A DNA stretch of 7,584 bases from Deinococcus sp. Leaf326 (GCF_001424185.1 NZ_LMOM01000058.1:1-7584); one strand, 5' to 3'; positions 1 to 6,198 are shown, counted from the stretch's first letter. The notes: generated by a model from the letters alone, not told the origin. Program-made: numbers and translations.

Positions 1-25
1 TCCAGACTTTTCTCTGCTTTCCCAT
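1..25 (-). CDS. Start of a possible transposase gene (IS3 OrfA-like), truncated by window edge
   Basis: An ATG at 25-23 is preceded at six bases by GGAG, and the visible frame reads MGKQRKVW. A short basic opening of this kind (M-G-K-x-R-K-x-W) is common at the start of OrfA helix-turn-helix proteins of IS3-family elements, which bind the element ends. Eight codons cannot identify a protein. The call rests on the good ribosome site, the similarity of the opening and the IS-like context. It could equally be an unrelated gene. Confidence 0.28.
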
Positions 26-66
26 GGTGATCTCCAGTCTGCTCGTCCCTCGCATCACAAGGGTCA
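1..66 (-). mobile_element. Putative insertion-sequence end (rest beyond left edge)
   Basis: Read on the minus strand, the sequence switches at about position 66 to TGACCCTTGTGATG, a start resembling the TGACC-type termini of IS3-family elements. About 40 bp further in comes a well-spaced GGAG ribosome site and an ATG. The junction falls five codons into a frame that begins with an ATGA overlap on the ArsR gene (see findings), as expected if an element inserted into that partner gene. Only 66 bp are visible. No second terminus or target duplication can be seen, so both the family and the boundary are inferred. Confidence 0.3.
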
Positions 67-77
67 GGTTCTGGAAG

Positions 78-398
78 TCATCTCTGGAGCATTACCGGCT
101 GGTCTAGATACTCGTCCAGGCGATCAAAGCGCGCCTCCCAGAGTTGTCGATACGCTGCGAGCCACTGGTCGAGTTCCCGGAACGGTTCGGCGCGCAGGTG
201 GCAGATGCGGCGGTTGGCGACTGCCTCCACGTTCACCATGCCTGCATCCACCAGTACACGGACATGTTTGGATGCTTGGGGCTGACGCAACCCCAAGCGC
301 GCAGCAATCTCGCCGACCGTGAGCGATTCTTGGAGCAGCAACTCTACGATGTGTAGACGGTGTGGCTCGGCCAGTGTGCTCATGATGGCGGTGTTCAT
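78..398 (-). CDS. ArsR-family winged-helix transcriptional repressor
   Basis: This 106-aa protein is a typical full-length ArsR/SmtB-type dimeric DNA-binding regulator. The opening STLAEPHRLHIVELLL (about residues 7-22) is the conserved first helix. The helix-turn-helix spans about 27-50 (TVGEIAARLGLRQPQASKHV) and the wing about 54-68. No metal-site motif (ELCVC or paired His/Asp) is present, and the only cysteine is C66, so it is probably not a classical metal sensor. The C-terminal helix (about 73-100, with W79, W87 and repeated Arg/Asp) resembles ArsR regulators that sit beside SRPBCC/AHSA1-type genes. The start at 398 is supported by AAAGGAGG eight bases upstream. The stop overlaps an ATG (ATGA at 81-78), suggesting a coupled partner gene that is now interrupted. 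The inverted repeat over the promoter suggests autorepression. The family is clear; the inducer is unknown. Confidence 0.9.
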   Translation of the reverse strand: MNTAIMSTLAEPHRLHIVELLLQESLTVGEIAARLGLRQPQASKHVRVLVDAGMVNVEAVANRRICHLRAEPFRELDQWLAAYRQLWEARFDRLDEYLDQPVMLQR

Positions 399-439
399 CA
401 GAATATCCTCCTTTGCCCCGGACGGAGGCAGGCATAACT

Positions 440-465
440 AGAATATACTACTAGAGGAATATTCT
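440..465. promoter_or_regulatory. Probable ArsR operator (inverted repeat)
   Basis: AGAATAT (440-446) and ATATTCT (459-465) form a perfect 7-bp inverted repeat separated by 12 bp. One arm covers the -10 element and the other lies in the spacer next to the -35. The right arm lies within a smaller perfect palindrome, GAATATTC (457-464). ArsR-family dimers bind AT-rich imperfect palindromes over their own promoter, so this is the best candidate operator. Another AGAATAT at 400-406 touches the ribosome site and could be an additional half-site. Confidence 0.55.
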
Positions 466-471
466 TGTAAA
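442..471 (-). promoter_or_regulatory. Sigma70-type promoter of the ArsR gene
   Basis: On the minus strand, TTTACA (471-466) and TATATT (447-442) are separated by exactly 18 bp. They match the -35 and -10 consensus at five of six positions each. The -10 lies about 45 bp upstream of the ATG at 398, and a strong AAAGGAGG ribosome site occupies 414-407. The local AT-richness stands out from the GC-rich surroundings. Confidence 0.65.
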
Positions 472-626
472 GGCATATTAAGAGTATCTGGAATACAGCA
501 TCCCTATCCCCTCCCCGCCGCTCCCCGCAGACCGTCCCTTTATCAAGTTCAGCAGGAGTAAAACTGCAAGCGTTTTAGATCAAAAGCCGCCTCCCAGTTC
601 CAGAGCGCCCCTACGCAGGGGGCATT

Positions 627-812
627 TTAGGACCGTCGGAATCGCTCCGCTTTGTACTCCTCCAACACCTTCTGCCGGGCCTTCTCCTCGGCGCTCGCGA
701 TCAAGACGTCGACCTCGTCCCAGGTCATCAGACCTCGCTCCACCAACCGTCGGAGCACAGCCTCTATCACGATCCATGCTGCCGCGCCGTCCATTTCTAT
801 GTTCTGCCGCAT
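627..812 (-). CDS. Small hypothetical protein (61 aa)
   Basis: I do not recognise a family. The frame encodes a soluble, helix-rich protein. A hydrophobic N-terminal part (AAAWIVIEAVLRRLVERGLM, about residues 10-29) is followed by a charged helix with Glu/Lys/Arg alternation (about 40-61), and it ends in RFRRS. The amphipathic pattern is protein-like, and the codons favour G/C at the third position. No membrane segment, cysteine or catalytic motif is visible. The ATG at 812 lacks a good ribosome site (only GAGCGGA-like bases upstream). Met7 is an alternative start, also without one. A palindrome lies 23 bp upstream. Its neighbours give no functional hint. Small DNA-binding or toxin/antitoxin-like roles are possible but unsupported. 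Confidence 0.5.
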   Translation of the reverse strand: MRQNIEMDGAAAWIVIEAVLRRLVERGLMTWDEVDVLIASAEEKARQKVLEEYKAERFRRS

Positions 813-834
813 ATCAGTCCGCTCAGCAGTCTAT

Positions 835-855
835 TCAGCTCAGGTAGTGAGCTGA
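835..855. promoter_or_regulatory. Palindrome upstream of the 61-aa gene
   Basis: TCAGCTCA (835-842) and TGAGCTGA (848-855) form a perfect 8-bp inverted repeat with a 5-nt centre, GGTAG. It lies 23-43 bp upstream of the ATG at 812. It could be an operator for a dimeric regulator or a leader hairpin. No clear -10/-35 pair was seen around it. Confidence 0.4.
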
Positions 856-1027
856 TGCGTAGCCCACCTCCACCCCCAAGTCCTTACCCCTCCTAGCTCA
901 TCAGAGCGCACCAGCGATCTGAATCGCTCCCCACACGTTTTTGGGGTGGCCTCTCCTCTTCAAAACGCTTGGGGGGAGCAAAAATTCGGCTCCAGCAGGG
1001 TGTTTCTACGATAAATCCACCCTCGAG

Positions 1028-1056
1028 CTGACAACATCCTCACGCTACTTTGTAAC
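1028..1056 (+). promoter_or_regulatory. Candidate promoter for the tyrosine recombinase gene
   Basis: CTGACA (1028-1033) and TGTAAC (1051-1056) are separated by 17 bp, matching five and four of six consensus positions. This would give a leader of roughly 85 nt. An alternative is a leaderless start, common in Deinococcus, from the AT-rich TAAATAAT at 1136-1143 just before the ATG. The sequence does not decide between them. Confidence 0.3.
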
Positions 1057-1148
1057 CCGCAGAGCGAGCTGCTTTCCCTCTGGATGCTCGCCGCCTGGTC
1101 GTGTTTATCGCGCTGATCCTCAGCGGTCTAGAACTTAAATAATGGGCT

Positions 1149-2153
1149 ATGACCCTCGCTCAAGTCACCTCCGATCTCCTCACCCAGACCACTACCTGGA
1201 TCAACCTCCATGATGACGAGCTCAAACGCCGCGCCACCCTCGCCGCCCGCGATAAGGATGCGGCCGCCCTCACCGACCTCTCCGTTGCCTACCTCGCCCA
1301 CCTCGGCGGGAGCGGCGTCCTCACCAGCCCGAAGACCATTGAGGCCTACCGCATCGGTATCCGCCAGTACGTCGCCCACACCCAAGCCCACGCCATCGGC
1401 ATCCTGCGCCCCAGCCGCCACGCCCCCCAGCACTACGTCAGCAGCCTCCTCGCCCAGGGCCGCAAACCCGCCAGCGTCCAACTCAAGATCGCCGCCGCTC
1501 GCTGTCTCTACCGCGCGCTGCGCTGGGCCGGCGCCACCGAAGCTGATCCCTTCAAGGACGTCCGCATTCCCAAGGACCACACCACTGGCCTGGAGAAGCG
1601 GCCGCCCTACACAGAGCAGGACATCGAGCGTGTGCTTGAGCACGCCTCCCCCCATGACCGCTTCCTGCTGTTGCTCACCGCACACGCCGGCCTGCGCATC
1701 GCCGAGGCCCTCGCCCTCACTTGGGCCGACTTCGACCTCGAGCGCCGACGCCTCCGCGTGACCGGCAAAGGCCGCAAGAGCCGCACCGTCCCTATGAGTG
1801 CCCGCCTCGTCGAGGCCGCCACCCAGTACCGCGTCCTCTACGGCCCCGGCGGCGAAGCCCACCAGAACGACGAGAATGGCCAGCGCCGCCGCACCACCCC
1901 CCACCTCCAGGCCTTCCGGTACCGCACCGTCCAGAATGCCGTCCACGCCATGAAGACCCCCTTCGCCCAAGCTGGGGTGCCTTGGCGTGGCTTCCACGCC
2001 GCCCGGAAGCATGCCGGGACAAAACTGCTCAAGCGCACGGGCGACCTGGCCACCGTCGCCGCTTTCCTCGGGCATAGCTCTGTCGACACGACCCGCAACA
2101 GTTACGCTGCTGTCGCCTCTGATGCTGCCTCCGACGAGATGACCGACTGGTAA
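1149..2153 (+). CDS. Tyrosine recombinase/integrase
   Basis: This 334-aa protein is a complete tyrosine recombinase, which cuts and rejoins DNA through a covalent 3'-phosphotyrosine. The N-terminal SAM-like core-binding domain covers about residues 43-146 and the catalytic domain about 155-325. All active-site residues can be seen: R183 (in HAGLRIAEAL), K207 (GKGRKSR), H283 and R286 (HAARKH), H309 (LGHSS) and the nucleophile Y319 (NSYAA). The length fits Xer-like and small plasmid or phage integrases. The start at 1149 has only GGG nearby as a ribosome site. A second ATG at 1142 is in another frame. The gene stands alone, with no excisionase or obvious att site in view. On a plasmid its job is probably multimer resolution or integration into another replicon. 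The family and activity are secure; the target site is unknown. Confidence 0.95.
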   Translation: MTLAQVTSDLLTQTTTWINLHDDELKRRATLAARDKDAAALTDLSVAYLAHLGGSGVLTSPKTIEAYRIGIRQYVAHTQAHAIGILRPSRHAPQHYVSSLLAQGRKPASVQLKIAAARCLYRALRWAGATEADPFKDVRIPKDHTTGLEKRPPYTEQDIERVLEHASPHDRFLLLLTAHAGLRIAEALALTWADFDLERRRLRVTGKGRKSRTVPMSARLVEAATQYRVLYGPGGEAHQNDENGQRRRTTPHLQAFRYRTVQNAVHAMKTPFAQAGVPWRGFHAARKHAGTKLLKRTGDLATVAAFLGHSSVDTTRNSYAAVASDAASDEMTDW

Positions 2154-2167
2154 CTCTCCCTGGCGCT

Positions 2168-2314
2168 GTGCACCCTGCGGTCATCTGCCCACGCGTGGTA
2201 CACCGCGATCTGGCGCATTCCGGCCCCACACCTGAGCAGGCCTACGCAAATCCGCACGCGCCGACCGCGCTGGTACAGATCATCCACGCCTGGACGCAGC
2301 AGGTCAGCCAGTGA
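2168..2314 (+). CDS. Possible small ORF or gene remnant (48 aa)
   Basis: A GTG-started frame encodes 48 residues ending in APTALVQIIHAWTQQVSQ, which has a plausible amphipathic helix and high third-position GC. The frame is open further upstream, into the integrase gene. No ribosome site is visible. I do not recognise it. It could be a small gene following the integrase, the 3' remnant of a lost gene, or chance. The intergenic stretch it fills would otherwise be unexplained. Confidence 0.27.
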   Translation: MHPAVICPRVVHRDLAHSGPTPEQAYANPHAPTALVQIIHAWTQQVSQ

Positions 2315-2379
2315 GTGGTACCGCGCCTTGCCCAGCGCTCATAGCCACCGACCACCCCAACGACGGGCACGCTGATGCC

Positions 2380-2865
2380 ATGCATGGCTATCAACACACC
2401 GCGGTGAATACGGTCTGCACCGTTCTCGGGTGCGGCGCCCTTGCGCTTATTGGCTACCCGCAAACAGCGGCTGCCCTGGCCGCAGGCCTCGCCTTCGGCA
2501 CCCTGCTCGTCACCCCAGACCTTGACCTCCGTCTGAACGACGCCCGCCGCAACTGGGGACCCTTCCGCTTCATCTGGGCCCCCTACGCCGCCCTCTCCAA
2601 GCACCGCGGCATGTCCCACACCTATCTGCTCGGTCCCACGATCCGCCTGCTGTACCTCGCTCTCTGGGTCGCTCCCGTCCTCTGGCTCATCTCCCGAGTG
2701 CAGACGTTCCCTTTCCCCAATGTCAGCTGGCGCCTCATCGCGCTTGTCGGCATTGGGTACTTCATCGCCCAGTGGCTTCACTTACTGTGCGACGGGATCT
2801 CCCCCGCATTGCCCGGCCAGCGGCGCGCGACCTCCGCACGACGACCGCGACCCAGACGATCCTAA
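2380..2865 (+). CDS. DUF2227-type putative metal-binding membrane protein
   Basis: This 161-aa protein matches what I know of the DUF2227 family, found in cyanobacteria and Deinococcus and of unknown function. Characteristic features in order are an N-terminal polar MHGYQHTAVN with histidines; a first hydrophobic segment (about 12-42) ending in the conserved PDLD (46-49); WGPFRFIWAPY (about 58-68); the putative metal motif HRGMSH (75-80, with H75 and H80); two further hydrophobic segments (about 84-102 and 114-130); and H134/D138 in HLLCDG. Asp, His and Ser residues around these motifs suggest an intramembrane or membrane-surface metal site. The frame is open back to GTG 2311, but Met at 2380 places the family N-terminus correctly. 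Neither start has a good ribosome site. The C-terminus (GQRRATSARRPRPRRS) is basic and overlaps the convergent HD-GYP gene. No substrate can be named. Confidence 0.83.
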   Translation: MHGYQHTAVNTVCTVLGCGALALIGYPQTAAALAAGLAFGTLLVTPDLDLRLNDARRNWGPFRFIWAPYAALSKHRGMSHTYLLGPTIRLLYLALWVAPVLWLISRVQTFPFPNVSWRLIALVGIGYFIAQWLHLLCDGISPALPGQRRATSARRPRPRRS

Positions 2866-3402
2866 ACTCCCGCACTTCAAGACCACCTCGACCACTTCTC
2901 TAGACAGCGCCAGGTCACGCAGTACCTCCCCCGCTGCCGCCACCCCAACGGCAGGGCGGTAGCAGCGGTCATGGGTCAGCGCGTCATACACGTCGGCCGC
3001 CCCGATCAACATCGTCAGCACGGGCAGAGACGACAAGCCTTCCGGGTAGCCCCGTCCGTCCAGCCGCTCATGGTGATGCCGAACGGCGTGCACGATCTCT
3101 ACAGGCACTTCTGGCCAGGCCTTGCGTACCAAGCTTTCCCCTTCGACCGGGTGCGCCTGGACCATCAGCCTTTCCGCCACCGTCAGGGGGCGGCAGGCTT
3201 GTAGAAGATCCTGGGGAACGGCCAACTTGCCCAGGTCATGCAACCACCCGGCCAGATACGTCGTGACTGGGTCAAGCCCCAACGCTGGAGCGCAACGGGT
3301 GGCCAGTGCCGCCACCCCAACCGCATGATCCGGATCAGGCTGCTGCAGCACCAGCGTCAGCAGCGCTGGTGGTAAGTCCGGGAGCGTCAGCGTCAGGCTC
3401 AT
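2782..3402 (-). CDS. HD-GYP domain protein (cyclic-di-GMP phosphodiesterase)
   Basis: This 206-aa single-domain HD-GYP protein should hydrolyse cyclic di-GMP to pGpG/GMP in the cytoplasm, using a binuclear or trinuclear metal centre. The motif set is complete: H26; the HD pair H55/D56 followed by K59 (HDLGK); H84; H110/H111-E112 leading into the signature HHERLDGRGYP (110-120); and D137. There is no receiver, PAS or transmembrane domain, so any input must come from a partner. Recognisable domain sequence stops near residue 179. The last 27 or so residues (Gly/Ser/Arg-rich) lie opposite the 3' end of the DUF2227 gene and look like unselected tail. The ATG at 3402 has only a weak GTGG-type ribosome site. 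The gene is divergent from the membrane protein/ATPase operon, with which it shares a 157-bp intergenic region. The activity assignment is strong; its role in the local system is inferred. Confidence 0.93.
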   Translation of the reverse strand: MSLTLTLPDLPPALLTLVLQQPDPDHAVGVAALATRCAPALGLDPVTTYLAGWLHDLGKLAVPQDLLQACRPLTVAERLMVQAHPVEGESLVRKAWPEVPVEIVHAVRHHHERLDGRGYPEGLSSLPVLTMLIGAADVYDALTHDRCYRPAVGVAAAGEVLRDLALSREVVEVVLKCGSLGSSGSRSSCGGRAPLAGQCGGDPVAQ

Positions 3403-3469
3403 GCCACCACTGTCCGGATAAGCAATTCAGGAAACGTCAGGCAACGTGCAGGCATACCTCCACTGTCCC

Positions 3470-3545
3470 TGTCGTTGGGGTGACCGCCGTCCCCACCTCC
3501 CCGAACACCGGAGTCCTGGGGGGCGTGCGCGCCACCCCAACGACA
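3470..3545. repeat. Long inverted repeat in the divergent intergenic region
   Basis: TGTCGTTGGGGTG (3470-3482) and CACCCCAACGACA (3533-3545) are perfect 13-bp inverted arms, 50 bp apart. Inside them, CGCC/GGCG (3485-3488 and 3522-3525) and CCCC/GGGG (3491-3494 and 3518-3521) can pair as well, so the whole 76 bp can fold as one interrupted stem. It sits between the HD-GYP start (3402) and the membrane-protein start (3560). It may be a regulatory hairpin, a paired operator, or a small mobile palindromic repeat. Its arms carry the short motif scattered elsewhere in the window. Confidence 0.6.
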
Positions 3546-3559
3546 CGCACTCTGAAGTG

Positions 3560-4129
3560 GTGACGAACGACCTCTTCCTGACCTGTGCCCTGCTCCTCGG
3601 CGGTGTGACGGGCGCCACCACCGCCCGAGTCGCTGGCGCTCACCCCGTGGTGCTCATCCTCCCGGCCATCCTCGTGCTCGGTCTCGCGGTGATGCCCCTC
3701 CCCGAGTCCCTCCTGGCGGCCGCGGGCTTGACCCTCCTCGCCGTGACGATCTCGTTTTGCGCGTTTGTCCACACTCCGCAGGACCCTCACCCCGCTCTGG
3801 GTGGTGTCCCAGCCTTCGGTCTCGCTGCGCTCTGCTTCCTGCTGATCGCCCTCAGTCCCTTGATCGGTGGTCTCTCCGGTCTGGCCTTCGCGGCCTTGAT
3901 CGGCTTGACCCCTGGCCTGCTGAGCCGCGCGCAGTGGACCGCTCTTCCGTGGGTGACTCCAGCACTGCTCCCAGGGCTGCTCGGGATGTTGACCCTTCTG
4001 TGCTTCATCACAGGAGCCACGCTCAATCTGGGCGCCGGCGCACTTGCCGCCGCACTTTTCCTCTTGTTTGCTCTTGCCCGCCCCGCGCGTCACACCCCAC
4101 TCACTTCCCCCGTCAAGGACCTGTCATGA
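3560..4129 (+). CDS. Multi-pass inner-membrane protein of unknown family
   Basis: I do not recognise the family. From GTG 3560 the protein is 189 aa and almost entirely hydrophobic, with about six to seven predicted membrane segments (about residues 5-22, 27-47, 51-71, 82-104, 105-122, 133-155 and 156-172). The loops are short, and the basic C-terminal tail is RPARHTPLTSPVKD. Gly, Ala, Leu and Pro dominate, and there is no enzyme motif. The frame is open upstream to GTG 3446, but that extension is Arg/His/Pro-rich and runs through the inverted repeat. The start at 3560 (or the adjacent GTG 3557) is preferred because the hydrophobic sequence begins there, although the ribosome site is poor. 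The stop overlaps the ATPase start as ATGA, so the two are likely co-translated. A membrane platform or accessory subunit for the ATPase is a reasonable guess, but it does not resemble PilC/GspF. Confidence 0.75.
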   Translation: MTNDLFLTCALLLGGVTGATTARVAGAHPVVLILPAILVLGLAVMPLPESLLAAAGLTLLAVTISFCAFVHTPQDPHPALGGVPAFGLAALCFLLIALSPLIGGLSGLAFAALIGLTPGLLSRAQWTALPWVTPALLPGLLGMLTLLCFITGATLNLGAGALAAALFLLFALARPARHTPLTSPVKDLS

Positions 4130-6198
4130 CCACATTGCCGGACTCCGCTACTGCCCAATACATCACTCCGTTCCTGGCCGCCCTCGCCCAGTACGGCCAC
4201 AACACCACTAGCCTCCAGCAATTCGGCCTCTCCCCTCTTGCCCTCGCCCGCAGGCAAGGCATCCCCGAGGGTCATCTCACCGGTGCCCTCCAGATCGCTG
4301 GCTACCCCATCGCCGAGCACCCCCAACCCGCTGCGGATGTGCCTGCCGACCTCAATCTCTACGTCGGCATCTGCGACGCCGTCGAGGCCTGGGCCGCGCG
4401 GGACCCTTTCGATCACGCCGTCGAAGAGTACATCCAGGGCATCGCGGCGTACGCGCCCCTCGCCCCACCCACCCCACTGCCCCACGCCAGCCCCCTCGCC
4501 AGCACGACCAATGAGCAGCGCCCCATGCGGACCGTCCTCGACGCCCTCTATCGGCTGGGCGTCGGGAACCTCACGCCGGAAGAACTGACCATGATGTCCT
4601 ATCAGGACGTTCTCCTCGACACCGGCCGCATCACTCCCGTCGATCTCGCCAAGGCCTACGCGCTGTTCTCAGGTGCGGCGTACATCGACACCCAGGGCAA
4701 CCCCCCGCACGCCAACGTCCGCAACGACATCAGTGCCCACATCATCACCAGCTTCAAAATCGTCCCGCACTCCAGAACCGGCAACGTCCTCACTGTTCTG
4801 CAAAGTGACCCTACTGACCCGTACCCCATCCAGGTCATCGAGGACGAACTTCAGGCCAAAGGCCTTCAGGTCGTCGCGGCCGTCACTACACCGCAGGCCA
4901 TCGACCAGCTCATCCTCAGCCTCTACCATCGGAGCGCCCAGGAAGAGCGCCTCGAGAAAGCCGCCATCACGCGCCGACAGGATGCACAAGGCCAGTCCAC
5001 CGAGACCCTGGGCGCCGATCTGGACAGCCCCGCACGCGACCGCATCATCAGTGCCCTGCAGGAAGCCGCCGCCAACAGCGCCAGCGATCTTCACTTGCAG
5101 CCCGAACGAGACGGCCTCCAGATCCGCGAGCGCCTCTATGGCAACCTGATCCTGCGCGGCACCATCCCTAAAGAACTCCGCGCCCAGGCCATCAACGCCG
5201 TCAAAATCATGGCGCAGATGAACCTACAACTGCGCATCCCGCAGGACAACCGCATCAACATCCCCATCCAGTACAACGGCAAGACCCAGGAACTGCGCCT
5301 GCGCGTCTCGACGACCCCCCAGATGCACGGCGAAAACATTGTCCTGCGACTTCTTCAGGACGTGGAGGAGCTCCCCACCCTCGAACAGAGCGCCTTCACG
5401 CCGGCCAACCTCGCCCTGATCCAGGAGGCCCTGACCGCTTCCAACGGCATGATCCTCGTCACCGGTCCCACCGGCAGCGGCAAGACCACCCTGATGCACA
5501 GTGCCCTGCGCACCCTCAACGACCCCGCCCTCAAGATCGCCACGATTGAAAACCCCATCGAGTACGAGCAGCCCGGCATGGTGCAAACCGAGATCCGGCG
5601 CAGTGAAGACCCTCTGCAGGACTTGAGTTTCGCGCTCGTGCTCCGCGCCACCCTCCGGCAGGACCCGGACATCATCTTCGTCGGCGAAATCCGCGACGAG
5701 GAAACCGCCGAGATCAGCATGTCCGCCGCCCAGACCGGCCACCTGCTGCTCAGCACCCTCCACACCAACAGCGCTATCGGCACGATCACCCGTCTCAAGG
5801 ATCTGGGTATCCCGTCCTATCTCATCGCCGAGAACCTACGGCTGGTCGTCTCCCAGCGTCTGGTCGGGCAGCCCTGCCCGGATTGCAGCGTCGAAGAACC
5901 CCTGCCCCAGCAGTACGTCCTGCCGGGCATGGTCAACCCCACCATGCTGCGGGGCACCGGCCTCCGCGACGGGCACAAGTGCCCCCGCTGCGACGGCAAC
6001 GGCGACTACAAGCGCATCGCCATCCACGAAGTCCTGGCCATGACGCCCGAACTCCGCCAGGCCATCATCGAGGACAACCCCACCGTTATCGAGCGCATCG
6101 CCAGAGAGCAGGGCATGGTCTCCCTGCATCACGACGCCCTGCATAAGGTGGCCGCCCACCAGGCGAACCTCCGGAGCGTGCTCCGCAGTACCCGCTAA
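4126..6198 (+). CDS. PilB/GspE-type secretion (type IV pilus/T2SS) ATPase
   Basis: This 690-aa hexameric ATPase belongs to the family that powers pilus or pseudopilus assembly from the cytoplasmic face. Residues 1-125 are unusual and include a stretch (F33-I62) resembling a degenerate MshEN/GSPII repeat. An MshEN domain follows (about 155-265, containing DVLLDTGRITPVDLAKAY). The N2 domain starts near 300 (SASDLHLQP, 318-325). The catalytic core has Walker A GPTGSGKT (447-454), an Asp box (IENPIEYE, 474-481), Walker B (DIIFVGEIRD, 515-524) and a His box (TGHLLLSTLHTN, 537-548). Two CxxC pairs (C584/C587 and C619/C622) form the zinc site typical of PilB/PilF/GspE. Every core motif is intact. 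The ATG at 4126 has AAGGA six bases upstream and overlaps the preceding stop. The frame is open further upstream, but that reading overlaps the membrane gene. It is longer than usual PilB (about 570 aa) and shorter than Thermus PilF (889 aa, three GSPII domains). It could power a pilus, a secretion system or DNA uptake. Confidence 0.95.
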   Translation: MTTLPDSATAQYITPFLAALAQYGHNTTSLQQFGLSPLALARRQGIPEGHLTGALQIAGYPIAEHPQPAADVPADLNLYVGICDAVEAWAARDPFDHAVEEYIQGIAAYAPLAPPTPLPHASPLASTTNEQRPMRTVLDALYRLGVGNLTPEELTMMSYQDVLLDTGRITPVDLAKAYALFSGAAYIDTQGNPPHANVRNDISAHIITSFKIVPHSRTGNVLTVLQSDPTDPYPIQVIEDELQAKGLQVVAAVTTPQAIDQLILSLYHRSAQEERLEKAAITRRQDAQGQSTETLGADLDSPARDRIISALQEAAANSASDLHLQPERDGLQIRERLYGNLILRGTIPKELRAQAINAVKIMAQMNLQLRIPQDNRINIPIQYNGKTQELRLRVSTTPQMHGENIVLRLLQDVEELPTLEQSAFTPANLALIQEALTASNGMILVTGPTGSGKTTLMHSALRTLNDPALKIATIENPIEYEQPGMVQTEIRRSEDPLQDLSFALVLRATLRQDPDIIFVGEIRDEETAEISMSAAQTGHLLLSTLHTNSAIGTITRLKDLGIPSYLIAENLRLVVSQRLVGQPCPDCSVEEPLPQQYVLPGMVNPTMLRGTGLRDGHKCPRCDGNGDYKRIAIHEVLAMTPELRQAIIEDNPTVIERIAREQGMVSLHHDALHKVAAHQANLRSVLRSTR

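Larger units (their letters stand above)
813..1148. other. Intergenic region between the 61-aa gene and the integrase
   Basis: This 336-bp stretch holds no convincing gene. An open frame from TTG 941 to 1138 has no ribosome site and a composition unlike a protein. Visible elements are the palindrome at 835-855, a small hairpin GCGAT-CTGA-ATCGC (914-927), a CCCCA/TGGGG stem (929-946) overlapping one copy of the TTGGGGTGGC motif (941-950), a GGAGC/GCTCC stem near 975-994, and a weak promoter for the integrase (1028-1056). On the minus strand, AGGAGG (894-889) precedes a TTG-started frame of only 14 codons, which might be a leader peptide. Confidence 0.5.

Noticed and set aside
579..640. Terminator for the 61-aa gene (GCCCC/GGGGC stem on the minus strand)
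   Set aside because: The stem is only five base pairs, with no T-run next to it, so it is too weak to call.
941..1138. 65-codon frame upstream of the integrase
   Set aside because: It has a TTG start, no ribosome site, mixed composition and no family resemblance.
1128..2075. Long minus-strand open frame (315 codons) opposite the integrase
   Set aside because: It is Gly/Ala/Val/Glu-rich mirror sequence of a complete tyrosine recombinase with all catalytic residues. It is a GC-bias shadow.
2242..2781. Minus-strand frame of 179 codons opposite the DUF2227 gene
   Set aside because: It shows no recognisable motif, while the plus strand has PDLD, HRGMSH and HLLCDG motifs.
3437..4093. Minus-strand frame of 218 codons opposite the membrane protein
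   Set aside because: Its Glu/Gly/Gln-rich composition is typical of the complement of a hydrophobic gene. The plus strand has clear membrane segments and a coupled stop.
3757..4125. N-terminal extension of the PilB-like ATPase to an upstream start
   Set aside because: The extension is Arg/Pro/Ser-rich out-of-frame reading of the membrane gene. The ATG at 4126 has a good ribosome site and ATGA coupling.
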